A DNA stretch of 64,000 nucleotides from Aphidius gifuensis (lineage: Eukaryota; Arthropoda; Insecta; Hymenoptera; Braconidae). The notes under the pieces were generated by a model that was not told where the DNA came from, ran no database searches, and saw nothing but the letters and a program-made list of their open reading frames with translations. Below, piece after piece: positions 52,986 through 62,917 of the stretch; the stretch's first letter is position 1; each line of letters begins with the position of its first letter. A program made the translations under genes and the position numbers. Location: assembly GCF_014905175.1 (NCBI RefSeq), contig NC_057789.1, positions 11,398,876 to 11,462,875 on the forward strand, written 5' to 3'.

Positions 52986-53539
52986 CTTCGGCGATTAAGT
53001 ACAACTTAATTAGAGCTGGAAGAGCTAGTTATGACGCAGAGACTGCGGACCAAGTGAAGTGAAAAATCTAGATCGATTAAGTTTGGGACTCAATCAGCCC
53101 TTAGAAAAGTGGGGATCTTTCGGAGACGTTCGGCTTTTTTCCTGGTCCAATTCCTAGTCTACTTTTTTTTCTATTGGTCAGCTCAAAAGCGTGATCTTTA
53201 TTTATTGATTAAAAATATTTCTAATTAAAATTTTATAACATGAGTGGTATCAAGAGAATCCTTGTATTTTTACGATTCTGTTGATATCACTCACTGTGCT
53301 AATTTATCTGTTAAATCAATTAATAAAATTGGCGGTATTGCCACTTGGCATTAGTGCCGGCTCAAGAAAATCATTGAGGGGGCCAATTCTTTGGTTCCCC
53401 AAAATATATTACTTTTGTATTACGTAAGATGGAGCTCGGGGTATCGAAATATACCCTGAATATATAATAAGATTGAAAGATTTGAAAATAAAAATAAAAA
53501 AAAATTGGTGCGCCTACCGCAGGACATTACATTCCATTT

Positions 53540-54305
53540 ATTAACATTATAGTTTTTTTTGTGTGGATTATTTAATTTTTTATATTATTATAATAGAAAT
53601 ACACTGTTTATTAATTATTAGAGTTTTGACAATGTTTCTCGTATTGTTTCTTATTTTGCATTTATTTTATCATTATCCTCAAGAGTTTTTACGGTGTATA
53701 ATTTATCATGCACGGAGAGAAATCCACAGCATATATTACTGAAGTGGTATCGTAAAAATCATAGCCGACGTCATTAAAGCGACTAATTCCCACTTATTAT
53801 AATGATTATTATCATATTTCATCTAAATTTTTTTACTGTAGTCTACCGGAATTTTTGGAAGTCTTGAGTTAATGGTATACTTTATGCCAGAAATTACTGT
53901 AGTGTACAGCAAGTTTTTCCGCCAGATGACACGAATATTTATTGGAAATCAAGTGTGTTCCTAACCTCTTCTAAAAAAGTTTATTGTTTTTATTTTATTT
54001 ATGAATCTAAATAAAAATGCGGTGAAACACATGGAAATTATAAAATGGTTTATTTTTCAGAAATTAATAAACACGTTACATTTTTATTTTGATGTTTAAA
54101 CAATAAGGTTTTATTTAATTTTTTGTGTTGTTTTTTTGTTTTGTTTTGATTAAAATTACTGTAGTGTAGTAGGAAATTCTAGTCGATCCTGGTGGCCTCC
54201 CCACGCAACTTCTCAATTTCCAGTAGACTACAGTAAAATTTGTTCGATACTCTACAGCATTATTTGCTGCGGATTTCTCGCCGTGGGCTATTTCTCCAGA
54301 AAAAA
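53540..54305. other. A/T-rich intergenic stretch
   Basis: No repeat border or ORF supported. The phrase TACTGTAGTGTA recurs (about 53890, 54160), as do CTACAGTAA variants. This may be the 3' untranslated and downstream region of the minus-strand gene at 54306-55114. Confidence 0.5.
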
Positions 54306-55114
54306 TTACATTGTTTCAGCATGAGTTCGTTTTTTCCCCCTAGCACTGTATACAGAACCAGAATCGCATAATAAACGACGGAAAAAGTTATATCTTTGAT
54401 TCAACAAACCTGAACAAGGCACATGTTTGTTTTCTCTTTTATTCGAAAAAGATGGCGAATACCAATCTTTTTGATCTTCACGTGGAAACATTTTGATAAT
54501 CATGTCTCGTAAGTCTTCAAAGCGTTGAGTTCGAACCCTGGAAATCATTGTTCAAAAATTTACAATCAAATCTTAACTATCAATGTATGTACGCGGTTTG
54601 TTTTTCTTCAATTTTGTCGATAAACAATGATGCTAGTTTAATTTAAAAAAAAAAAAAAACTCACAACATCGAAGTATCCGTTCGCATTTCAACATGCAAA
54701 ATGGCATCAGCCAACAGGGATCGTGTTTTCATAGACAATGACTGGTGTTGTCGAAAATGATTCAAAACAGCTATACCAAGTACAGACCTTTTAAGAGTAT
54801 CTTCAAGGTTAATAATAGGATCACATGTTTCAATTGTCACAACTTGAGATTTCGTTTTTACATCAATCTCTTTTTGGCTTGAACTTGATTCAGCACCGCC
54901 TATAAAAGATCCAATTAGTATTTTTGAATTGTGACCGAAAATTTATATGTATATATATATATATAAAAAGTGTTACTTAGTTCAGAATTATTTGATTTTC
55001 TAAACTCAGAATTCCAACGTTTCAAAAATACTGCTTGAGGACCAGTTTTTGGTATAAGTTTTTCAATCATACTTTGAGTCAAGCACTTGAAAGATTCTTC
55101 TGAGACCTCTTCAT
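54306..55114 (-). CDS. Three-exon fragment of an unidentified gene (3' end)
   Basis: Exons 55114-54977, 54899-54665 and 54537-54306 are bounded by consensus sites (acceptors TTTTATTTTCAG, CTTTTATAG, TTTCCAG; donors GTAACA, GTGAGT). Phases join without a stop: 138 nt and 235 nt, then to TAA at 54306. The predicted segment has KCLTQSMIEKLIPKTGPQAV, then LKRWNSEFRK, a polar linker (ESSSSQKEIDVKTKSQ), a helical part (LADAILHVEM) and an end with IIKMFPREDQKDWYSP, CSGLLNQRYNFFRRLL and a basic tail. The FP.ED...WY.P....SG.L..RY...RR pattern recalls a poorly described animal protein family, possibly transposon-derived. I cannot name it. The upstream exons are not found before 55350. Confidence 0.65.
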
Positions 55115-55349
55115 CTGAAAATAAAAATGGATTGATTACAGTCGAAATAATAATCTAATATAATTGTAGCTTTCATTTTACCAATCTAAACTATGATCGA
55201 GAAATATTGTGGTGCATACTTTATTCGTCCCATAAACGAAATTTGAATAATCCCTGAAAGATCTCGCAGTGATCTCGTAGAGATTTTATTTCCTTATCAG
55301 TGGTCTCATAAAGAAATTTATCTTAATGAAGTTTTAAATACACTGCAGA

Positions 55350-55900
55350 AAATTTTTTCTATTTTTAAGACAAAAAATTCTGAATAATAGAAGTTTCCTT
55401 CTTGCAAAAAAATATATTTGTATTAAGAAAAAATTGATTTGGATTAAGACAAAGACTTCTTAATCCGAATCATAAAAAATTTCTTAAATCATGAAAAAAA
55501 CGTCTTGATTCAAGACAAATCGTTTGTGTTTTTAGAACTTCTTGAGTTATGAACAAAAGTGTCTTGAATCAAGACAAACTGTTCCTGTTTTTAGAAGTAT
55601 ACTTCTTGGATTATGGATAAATGTGTCTTCTACTTAAAACTAAAATTATAACATTTTGATATTAAATAATAATTAAATACAATAATAAATCAATTAATTA
55701 AATAAACAAGTTAGTATTCGAAGAAAAAAATTAATATTTCCGTCAATTCCAAAGTTCTTGATGTATCAGAATTAATTTTTGATTTCTATATCCAATCTCG
55801 CGGTCACTCGGATAACGCGCTCGCCTCCCGCCCCATAAGTTCGCGGTTCGATCCCCGTCTCAGTCATTGAGTTTAGAAAAAAAAAAAAAAAATTTAATCA
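55350..55900. mobile_element. Palindrome-rich element C, GTCTTGATTCAAGAC arrays with a tRNA-like core
   Basis: Starts about CACTGCAGAAAATTTTTT. Repeats of the palindromic GTCTTGATTCAAGACAAA and TTCTTAATCCGAATCA type occur between 55440 and 55640. An A/T-rich part and a tRNA-like sequence at 55796-55868 follow. The right border is not identified. The organisation resembles elements B and D. Confidence 0.5.
55796..55868 (+). pseudogene. tRNA-like module in element C
   Basis: CTCGCGGTCACTCGGATAAC then GCGC form a D-arm/A-box-like part. GTTCGCGGTTCGATCCCCG forms a T arm with a good B box (GGTTCGATCCC). A pyrimidine-rich middle (CTCGCCTCCCGCCCC) replaces a normal anticodon arm. It is probably tRNA-derived. 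Confidence 0.5.
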
Positions 55901-55969
55901 TAAAATTGATTGAGTCAGCAACAGAATAAATAATTAAATACGAAAAAAAAATTATTTCTTTTTTACGGA

Positions 55970-56994
55970 GGCGAAGCAATACGTATTAAAATCACTCGCA
56001 AAAAATAAATAATGTTCATATCTTCTAAACTATTTAAGATAGAGAGTTTAAAATAGGCTTAAATTAAAGGTATTGAAAAGATCTACAACCAAGGATATGG
56101 AAGAAAAAATTTTGATTATTAGTTTACTAATTGTTGATAAAAATAGATAATGAAAAAATTTTAAACTCGAAATATTAAGAAAACTAAGAACAAATCATGG
56201 ATGCAATTTTTTACCAGGATGGTTTTTTTTTAAAACTCTACAAGATTACGATTTTTTTTTTTTTTATTGTTGCTAGAAATTTGTTAATTAACAGAATATC
56301 AGAATTTGTGTTTTTTTAGACACTTCATAACTTTTTTAAAAATTATCTCACAAAGTTCTATTTGGTCTTAAAATTTTCCTCATCAAAATCTCTACAGCCA
56401 AGGCTATATTTGAAAATATTAAAACCACCCATTTTTAATTGTAAGATGATTGTTTATAATATTAGGTGTCATCGCGAACTTTGTAATGAATGAAGGGTCT
56501 TTAAAAAGTTGGACTTGGAATTTCTATCATATCCTTGACTGTGGAAATTTTTATGAAGAATTTTTGAATGCAACATAATTTTTTTGCGTTTATTAATTCA
56601 AAAGTTATCGGATATCCAAACAATTACCGATTTATTATTTACAACAATTTCTTCTAAATAAAAAGTTTGTACGCATGCGCTAATCAAAAAATATATTTTG
56701 ATCGGTAAGTCGGTATTTCTTTTTATCGATCTTCCATTTAATTAGTAAGATTAAAATTTAAAAAAATAAAAATAGTAAAAGTTTTTGATCTAAGTAGAAA
56801 AATAAGATAACTGTTAACTTTTTTAAATTTTTTTAAAAATTAAATTACAACTAGAAAAGAAACAACAAATATATATATGTATATAGTTAAAAATATATAC
56901 ATGTTATATTGAGGTTAGGTTCAAATGTTATCATTGTTATTATTGTGTACAGTATTTATATTCAGATAAATATTTTAAAAAAATATATATTATG
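55970..56994. other. A/T-rich stretch, nothing recognised
   Basis: About 1 kb without motif-bearing frames. It begins with GGAGGCGAAGCAATACG. Parts (56040-56640) read like a non-coding repeat consensus with TCTACARCCAAGG twice (56071 and 56391), suggesting an inverted or direct duplication. Confidence 0.4.
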
Positions 56995-57070
56995 TACAGA
57001 GCCGGGAAGTTCATCTGTTATTTCAGTTTGCCGTAAGCACCACTGCATCATGGTGAAATATAGTTTAAAA
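56995..57070. repeat. Dispersed repeat, inverse copy of 61803-61880
   Basis: CAGAGCCGGGAAGTTC, CAGTTTGCCGTAAGCACCA and CATGGTGAAATATAGTT occur here and inverted at 61803-61880 with few differences. Confidence 0.8.
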
Positions 57071-57140
57071 AAATTAGCGTGTTGCGAGTACGCGCGGGGG
57101 AAGTAAAACTTCTTTCGGAGTAGTTGCATGTCACGCTGAA
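57070..57140. repeat. GAAGTGAAACTTCTT family element, copy 3 (end fragment)
   Basis: GCGTGTTGCGAGTACGCGCG, then GGGAAGTAAAACTTCTTTCG and GAGTAGTTGCATGT, match inverted positions 48590-48662. A (AAT)n tract follows at 57141-57176. Confidence 0.7.
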
Positions 57141-57245
57141 CAATAATAATAATAATAATATAATAATAATAATAATACTGACAATAATATTCAAATACAT
57201 ATATTATTAGTTAATAATAATTATTAGAATTTATATTTGAATATT

Positions 57246-58212
57246 CCCGAGCTAAAATCTCAGTCTTAAAATGTCGAAGTCTTAAAACAGTCTTTATTTG
57301 TCCAACTAGGAAGACTTCGGAAGACTCCAATTTAAGACCTCAGGCTTACGAAGTCTTCCATTTAAAGACTTCTGTAAGCCTGAGGTCTTTCAGAGGAAGT
57401 CTTCCATTTCAAGACCGTAGGCTTCCGAAGTCTTCCATTTTTTATTTTTTATTTTGAGCCGTAAAAAGCAAAAATAAAACCTACGAAGGAACGATCATAG
57501 GTCTCTCTGTGAAAGTCGGATAGGCTGATTACTCAGCCATTTGTTCAATTGATATTTATGGAGATTATTTACCTTATAAACTTTTGACTTCTAATTTTTG
57601 TTATTTGAATCAATTTTATATTATAAATATCTGAATAAATATTTAAAGTAAAATTTAATTTAGATCTATTAAAATTAGAAGAACTTGATTTTTTTTTCTT
57701 AAAAAAAATATATCAATTTTAAAAAATTATGTAATAAAATGAATTAGGTGATAAGAGCAATATGTTAATACGAATTAGCGAGATATAGTCATTTTTATAG
57801 ATATAAATTAATTAGAAACTTGATAACTTTATATCGGGTAGTTTGAAATTTTTCTAAGTTCCTTAATTTTTGTTAAAATAAATTTACAAGTCTTTAATTT
57901 CAAGACCGCAGGCTTTCGAAGTCGTTTATCTTCAAAATTTATTTTATTTTAATTTAATTTGAGGGTGGACCCGAAAATAAATCCCGCTGTGATATGAAAA
58001 ATTTTTAGAAAACCTGGAGGCTTCCGAAGCGTTAACGCTTGATTTGGAAGACTACGGCAGCTTTGAAAATTATCAAAAAAAATTGTAATTTTATGTGAAA
58101 GACTTCGGAAGACTAATAAAGCGCGTTTTAAGACTTGGAAGACAGTTTAAGTTCAATAAAGCGCGTTTTAGGACTTGGAAGACCTCGGAAGACTGAGATT
58201 TTTTAGCTCGGG
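57246..58212. mobile_element. Palindrome-rich element F, GGAAGACTTCGGAAGACT arrays
   Basis: Ends CCCGAGCTAAAATCTCAGTC (57246) and, inverted, GACTGAGATTTTTTAGCTCG (to 58212) match. Both sides carry repeated AAGACTTCGGAAGACT / AGTCTTCCGAAGTCTT palindromes (57255-57440 and 57895-58195), with an A/T-rich centre without a tRNA-like part. The outer flanks could be a 2-bp AT duplication if the terminal base is counted as T. Confidence 0.75.
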
Positions 58213-58229
58213 AATTATTATTATAAATT

Positions 58230-58790
58230 TTATTATTTATATCGTCACATTAATAGAAGAAGGGCGTAAGTGCCATTTTTGGGAATTTTTTTTTTTTAAA
58301 GAAAAAAGGCGTAAGTGCAAATTTATAAATTTTCGGGCTTTTCATCTAATTTTAAGGCTTAAAGAAGAAAAAAAAGGGCGTATGTTCAGGGACTTTCACC
58401 TTTTTTCCATTCTCAAAATCATTTTTAATAGAAGATTTGTAATTATTTTCATGTTTTTCTTATTAATAATAGATTATTTATAATTATCAGTGAACAATCA
58501 ATAATTTAAAAAATCCTGCCATTAAAAAAAATTCAAATAAAATTGAAAATACGCCTTTCATCTTTTATCAAAAATTATTTTGATAACGGAAAAAAGGCGT
58601 AAATCCTTAGACATACGCCCTTTATCCTTTATCAAAGGTTGTTACGCCCATTTTCCCTTTTTTTTAAGTATTAAACATAGATGAAAACCCGAAAATTTAG
58701 AAATTTGCACTTACGCCCTTTTTCCTTTAAAACTGACGTTTTTGGCACTTACGCCCTTCATCCTTTAATGCAACGATATAATTGATACCA
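58230..58790. mobile_element. Fold-back element, GGGCGTAAGTGC inverted arms
   Basis: Left arm 58230-58375 (TTTATATCGTCACATTAA, GAAGGGCGTAAGTGCCA, AAGGCGTAAGTGCAAATTTA, ATTTTCGGGCTTTTCATCTA) and its inverse at 58660-58790. Between them are short frames with repeated GGCGTA. The 102-residue frame 58175-58483 is a product of the arm. Confidence 0.75.
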
Positions 58791-58794
58791 TCGA

Positions 58795-59090
58795 TATTAT
58801 TACTAATATTATATTGATATTATTGTTAATCATAATATTATTGGAGTTATTATTATTTATAATAATATTATTCATATATAACCATAGTATAAATAGAATA
58901 ATAATTTCAAAAATATCATCGATATTAATAATATCAATATAATATTTGTAATAATAACAATAATATTATCGATTTATAATAATATCAGTGATAATATTGA
59001 TAATAATATTGACAATAACATTTATTTATAAATATTGATAATTATTAGTATTTATATTCAAAATATTATTATTATAGATATTACGTAGGT
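58795..59090. repeat. ATATTATTGATAT-rich dispersed repeat
   Basis: Inverse copy of 39501-39766 for at least 200 bp. It is A/T-only but colinear with that copy, so it is a dispersed repeat. A related A/T tract lies at 59660-59805, inverse of 38430-38555. Confidence 0.7.
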
Positions 59091-60690
59091 GGGACGTATT
59101 GAATTTGTCTACCAAAAATTAAAAAACACTCTCATTTCTTAAGTAATTGTCAAAGACACTTCGTGTTAGAACCAAAAGAAGCGTATTTTCAATCTCTTTG
59201 ATTTGTATATTTTCGATTTTTCTCAAATAATTATTAAAGTTGCCAGAGCCAAAAATGTTAAAAACCTTTTTTTCTTTTTTTTTTAATATTAAATAACTTT
59301 TTATATGTAAGCGTGATCGATTTGCACCGACTAATTAAAGGTTTTCTTCTATTTTGATCTTTAAATCGCCACTATTTTGAAAACGATATCTTCAAAACTC
59401 ACGGAGTTATTAGAATTCTAATAGAAAAATTTGATGTGGCTGTTTTTTTCCCGATTTACATTGGAACCCAACAATTCGATTGCAGTGTTGGCAGCCCCGC
59501 TTAGTTCGTCTCGCTCACACAGATGAACATATGTTTACGATAAAATTTCGTAGTGTTGTGACTAAACAATATGACATTTTATTTGAAAAAAAAAAAAATT
59601 ACACTAACTAATAATTGCACATAACCCACCGGAATATTGAAAATTTTAATTTTCGTTATATATGATTTTTATTATTAATATCAATACTATTGTGAATTGA
59701 TAATATTATCGATAATATTATCGAAATTATTGTTGTTATCATCATTTATATATATTTATAGTATGAATAATAATAATAACAATAATTTTATTCTTATTAT
59801 AATAATGATTCTCTAAACCCGCGAGATAACTATTGCTTGATTCCCAGTCGCATCACCGAACCAATATTTATGCCACGAAGGGCCCGTATATCAATAACGC
59901 TATGTTTTATTCCCGTGTCCTAAAATTTTTTGTGGCGCCACTGATGAAAAAATCAAGTTCTCTAGTAATATGTGTGTGCATGGCTACACACTAGCAAGCG
60001 AAGATTACATCGTACACTGAAACCATGCTTGTGTTCATGTCTGTGTGCTGCACTTCTCGCGAAATTTTGGAATTTCAAAGTTATTTATTTTTTAAACGCA
60101 AAAGACGAAATACTAAAAATTTATATCAAAAAATTTGTCTTTTCTAGCACTACAAACTGATAAAAATTTAACGTTTTCTGTTGCGTTTTGAAAAAGTTAT
60201 TAATAAAAATATGAGGTACCGCCTATACCTTGCGTGTTAAAGTTGTCAACTTTGACAGTAAATATCTCGAAAAGACCGAACAAAAAAAAATTGAAAAAAA
60301 TTGACAATGTAGATAATTATTTCATTAAAACATAAGATAAAAAATGATCATACAGTTGCTGAAGCAACTGTGCCTTCCCTGCGGGGGGAATTTTAATTTC
60401 TTCTTTAATATATATCGAAAATCGTGACTACAAATTTATTTCATTCTCTATCGTTACAATGATTATTGTTACAACTAAAATTTATTTGATTTTCATTCAT
60501 TTTGCTTGTTCCTTCTAATGGGTCATCTCCATGTCCAGAATCGTTTTCTTCTTGTAAACATATCTTATCGGCGAATCGTTATTGCGGGACCCGCAATAAC
60601 TCTCGCAATACGGGACCAAGAATAGCACTCCAGTAGAAGCTAATATAAAATTCGATGACGATGAGGAAAATGAAAATATACCAAAATTTA
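59091..60690. other. A/T-rich stretch with no supported gene
   Basis: The 62-residue frame 59972-60160 has no motif. Near 60340-60400 the hairpin CAGTTGCTGAAGCAACTG and CTGCGGGGGGAATTTTAATT resemble ends of short inverted-repeat elements, but a partner end was not found. Confidence 0.45.
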
Positions 60691-60699
60691 ATTAGGTCC

Positions 60700-60955
60700 T
60701 TATTTTTTTAGGCCTCTTAAAAATGGCCTCATGTTTTTGGTCTAAGAAATTATTTATTTAAATACATTTATTTTAGTTTAAAAAACTAACCATTCTTAAA
60801 AGGCCAAAAACATAAGGCGACTTGAAAAGGCCAAAAATATCAGTCCATTTTTAAGAGGCCATTTTTAAGAGGCCAAAAACATAAGGCCATTTAAAAAGGC
60901 TAAAAATATAAAGCCATTTTTAAGAGGACAAAAAAAATAAGGCCATTTTTTCCAT
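60700..60955. repeat. CCATTTTTAAGAGGCCAAAAACATAAGG minisatellite
   Basis: About six imperfect units of 28-34 bp (AAGAGGCCAAAAACATAAGG, CCATTTTTAAGAGGCC). An inverted part lies at the left (TTTTTAGGCCTCTTAAAAAT at about 60706). Confidence 0.85.
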
Positions 60956-60961
60956 CTACGA

Positions 60962-61780
60962 CCCAGGTAGGAATCGCCCAGCCGTAACGATTGTAACAGG
61001 CTTGGTTGTGTCCCAAGTTTTTGTCGAGCCTGTTACGATGGTCTGACCCTAGGTTCCCACAAAGCCTTGGAAATCAGTCTTTAACAAAGCGTGTGTCAAG
61101 ATTGGATTTTAAGTTTGACACAAGCTTGTGATTAAAGACTGTGTCAAGCCTGTGTTTTTTGTTTTCCCCGGTCTCACACGAGCCTTGTGTCAAGTTCGTT
61201 TTACCAAGCCTGACACGGGGCTTGACTTGTACATATATTCAATTAAAAAAAAAATTATATTAATTAGATCTATAAATTGTAAATAGAAATTTTAAATAGC
61301 AAATATTAAATTTCGACTATCGTGCCAGGCTTTTACAAGAATTGTGTATATCAAGTCTCGAATAAATTCATTCATATCAAAAATTTTTAATGACTTCTTT
61401 ATGAATTCCCTGGTGGTTGAATTGATAGAGCGTCAGAATTCTACATGAGAGACCTAGGATCGATCCCCTGTTACGCCGTTTATTTTCATTCGAATTATTA
61501 TTGTTAGCTCAAATTGTATCGCGTAAAAAATAATAATATCAAAATTAATAAAGTATTAATAATCGATTATTTATATCGTTTATAATTTTTTTTGTAAAAT
61601 TGCGTCAACCTTGGATTCAAAGCTTGTGTCAAGCCCGAGACACAAGCTTGTGCCAAGCTTGGATTCGAAGCTTGACACAAGCAAATACATGGTTATCATT
61701 CAAGGCTTTTACCAAGCTTGACACACGCTTGGAATCCAAGCTTGACACAAGCTTGTCCCAATCGTTGATTCCTACCTGGG
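60962..61780. mobile_element. Palindrome-rich element D, AAGCTTGACACAAGC arrays with a tRNA-like core
   Basis: Ends CCCAGGTAGGAATC (60962) and GATTCCTACCTGGG (to 61780) are perfect inverse copies, with GA on both outer sides. Arrays of CAAGCTTGTGTCAAG / CTTGACACAAGCTTG type lie at 61010-61230 and 61600-61770. An A/T-rich centre (61235-61590) contains a tRNA-like sequence at 61410-61482. No coding sequence: the 61600-61806 frame is a repeat product. The end motif is nearly that of element A. Confidence 0.85.
61410..61482 (+). pseudogene. tRNA-like module in element D
   Basis: CCCTGGTGGTTGAATTGATA then GAGCG form an A-box/D-arm-like part. CCTAGGATCGATCCCCTG forms a T arm with a B-box-like GGATCGATCCC. 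The central part TCAGAATTCTACATGAGA can form a weak anticodon-like arm. It is tRNA-derived but degenerate. Confidence 0.5.
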
Positions 61781-61802
61781 GAGGTTCAGATCGTCTTTTT
61801 TT

Positions 61803-61880
61803 TTAACTATATTTCACCATGTTGCCATGGTGCTTACGGCAAACTGCAATAACAGACGAACTTCCCGGCTCTGATTATGT
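61803..61880. repeat. Dispersed repeat, inverse copy of 56995-57070
   Basis: AACTATATTTCACCATG, TGGTGCTTACGGCAAACTG and GAACTTCCCGGCTCTG, in inverse order to the copy at 56995. Confidence 0.8.
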
Positions 61881-62213
61881 ATATTAATAATAGACGGTAA
61901 GCTGATGGAAAAAAATCACCACAAAACGGCCACGTACGAATACCTGGTCAATGATAGTTTTTTATACCCAGAATACGTTACACCTATTGTCAAGCAGTTT
62001 TTTTGTCGTCCATTCACAGGTAAGACAGGTAAAATATCGATAATTAACACAGCTCATAATTGCTTGGCGATTGTTTAATACTTTCAATTTTATATTATAT
62101 TAAGTTAATTTTAAACCCTCAAGCAAATTAATTGTCATACGGCCGAGATATTAATTTTTGAAAATTGAAAAAAACACGAATTATTATTATTATATGAGCC
62201 ACGTTGAGGATAC
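61881..62213. other. Unassigned stretch
   Basis: No gene, repeat border or motif seen between the dispersed repeat and the truncated Helentron-like copy. Confidence 0.4.
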
Positions 62214-62750
62214 GCGCGCCTGTTTTTTTTATAAAAATGAGAAGATAGTTTTTTAAAAAATATTATCACAATCATACTTTCTCTTGATGTCATTATTCAT
62301 TGAGCTATTTTGTAAAAATAGTAATTCACATTTATGTTTCAATTATTTTCATTGTTATTTAGTAATAATTTAAAAAAAAAAACAACACTCTGTTCACACG
62401 GATAAAAGACAATTTTTAAAAAAGATAGAGTTTAAACAAATTCGTACAGCCACTGTTGAAGCAAAACTCATTTCTTTATGACATTTTTGTGGATGTTTAG
62501 TTCGAATATTTTTCATTTTACTATTCAGTTTTTCATGGCTGAGTATTTTTGATAACTTAATCATTCAGTTCCAAAAAGAGCAAACTATAATTATGTTTTC
62601 TTTTGTCTTTTAAAAACCCTTCATAATTCTACCCATAATACTTTATTCATCAAAGTCTCGATCACTTTATTTTCGATTCTTTTATCTTGTGATGCAATTC
62701 CCAATTAATTAATTAAACATTCATTTCAAAATTACTCATGTTCATAATAA
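62214..62750 (-). mobile_element. Helentron/DINE-like family, copy 3, truncated by the assembly gap
   Basis: Inverse copy of 46200-46745: on the minus strand it ends in AAAACAGGCGCGCG, where only half of the hairpin is kept before unrelated sequence (TATCCTCAACGTGG). The body matches 46200-46735 with few changes (TTCATTTCAAAATTACTCATG at the gap side). It runs into the gap. Confidence 0.7.
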
Positions 62751-62850
62751 NNNNNNNNNNNNNNNNNNNNNNNNNNNNNNNNNNNNNNNNNNNNNNNNNN
62801 NNNNNNNNNNNNNNNNNNNNNNNNNNNNNNNNNNNNNNNNNNNNNNNNNN
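62751..62850. other. Assembly gap (100 N)
   Basis: A run of exactly 100 N, the usual placeholder for a gap of unknown size. The order and distance of the sequences on its two sides are therefore not proven. Confidence 0.99.
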
Positions 62851-62917
62851 CGTCACAGATTAAAAGTAAGTAAATTAAATTTATTAATTTTAATGTAATT
62901 AATTAATAAAATGATTA

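Larger units (their letters stand above)
51449..53531 (-). repeat. Solo LTR of the Gypsy endogenous retrovirus family, TTCC target duplication
   Basis: Plus-strand borders TGAAATGG (51449) and CGCAGGACATTACA (53531), flanked by TTCC on both sides (51445-51448 and 53532-53535). It aligns along its length with the 3' LTR at 9349-11077, in the same orientation. It is longer (2083 bp) because of TTCTAAGTTTTAATTCAGAAA-type tandem repeats (52365-52985) and a 142-bp inserted element. No internal Gypsy sequence is present, so it arose by LTR-LTR recombination. Confidence 0.88.

Noticed and set aside
59972..60160. 62-residue Cys-containing ORF as a possible secreted peptide
   Set aside because: No signal peptide at its start, Cys spacing irregular, and no homolog recognised.
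61600..61806. ORF with repeated SLCQA motifs
   Set aside because: Translation product of the AAGCTTGACACAAGC repeat array.
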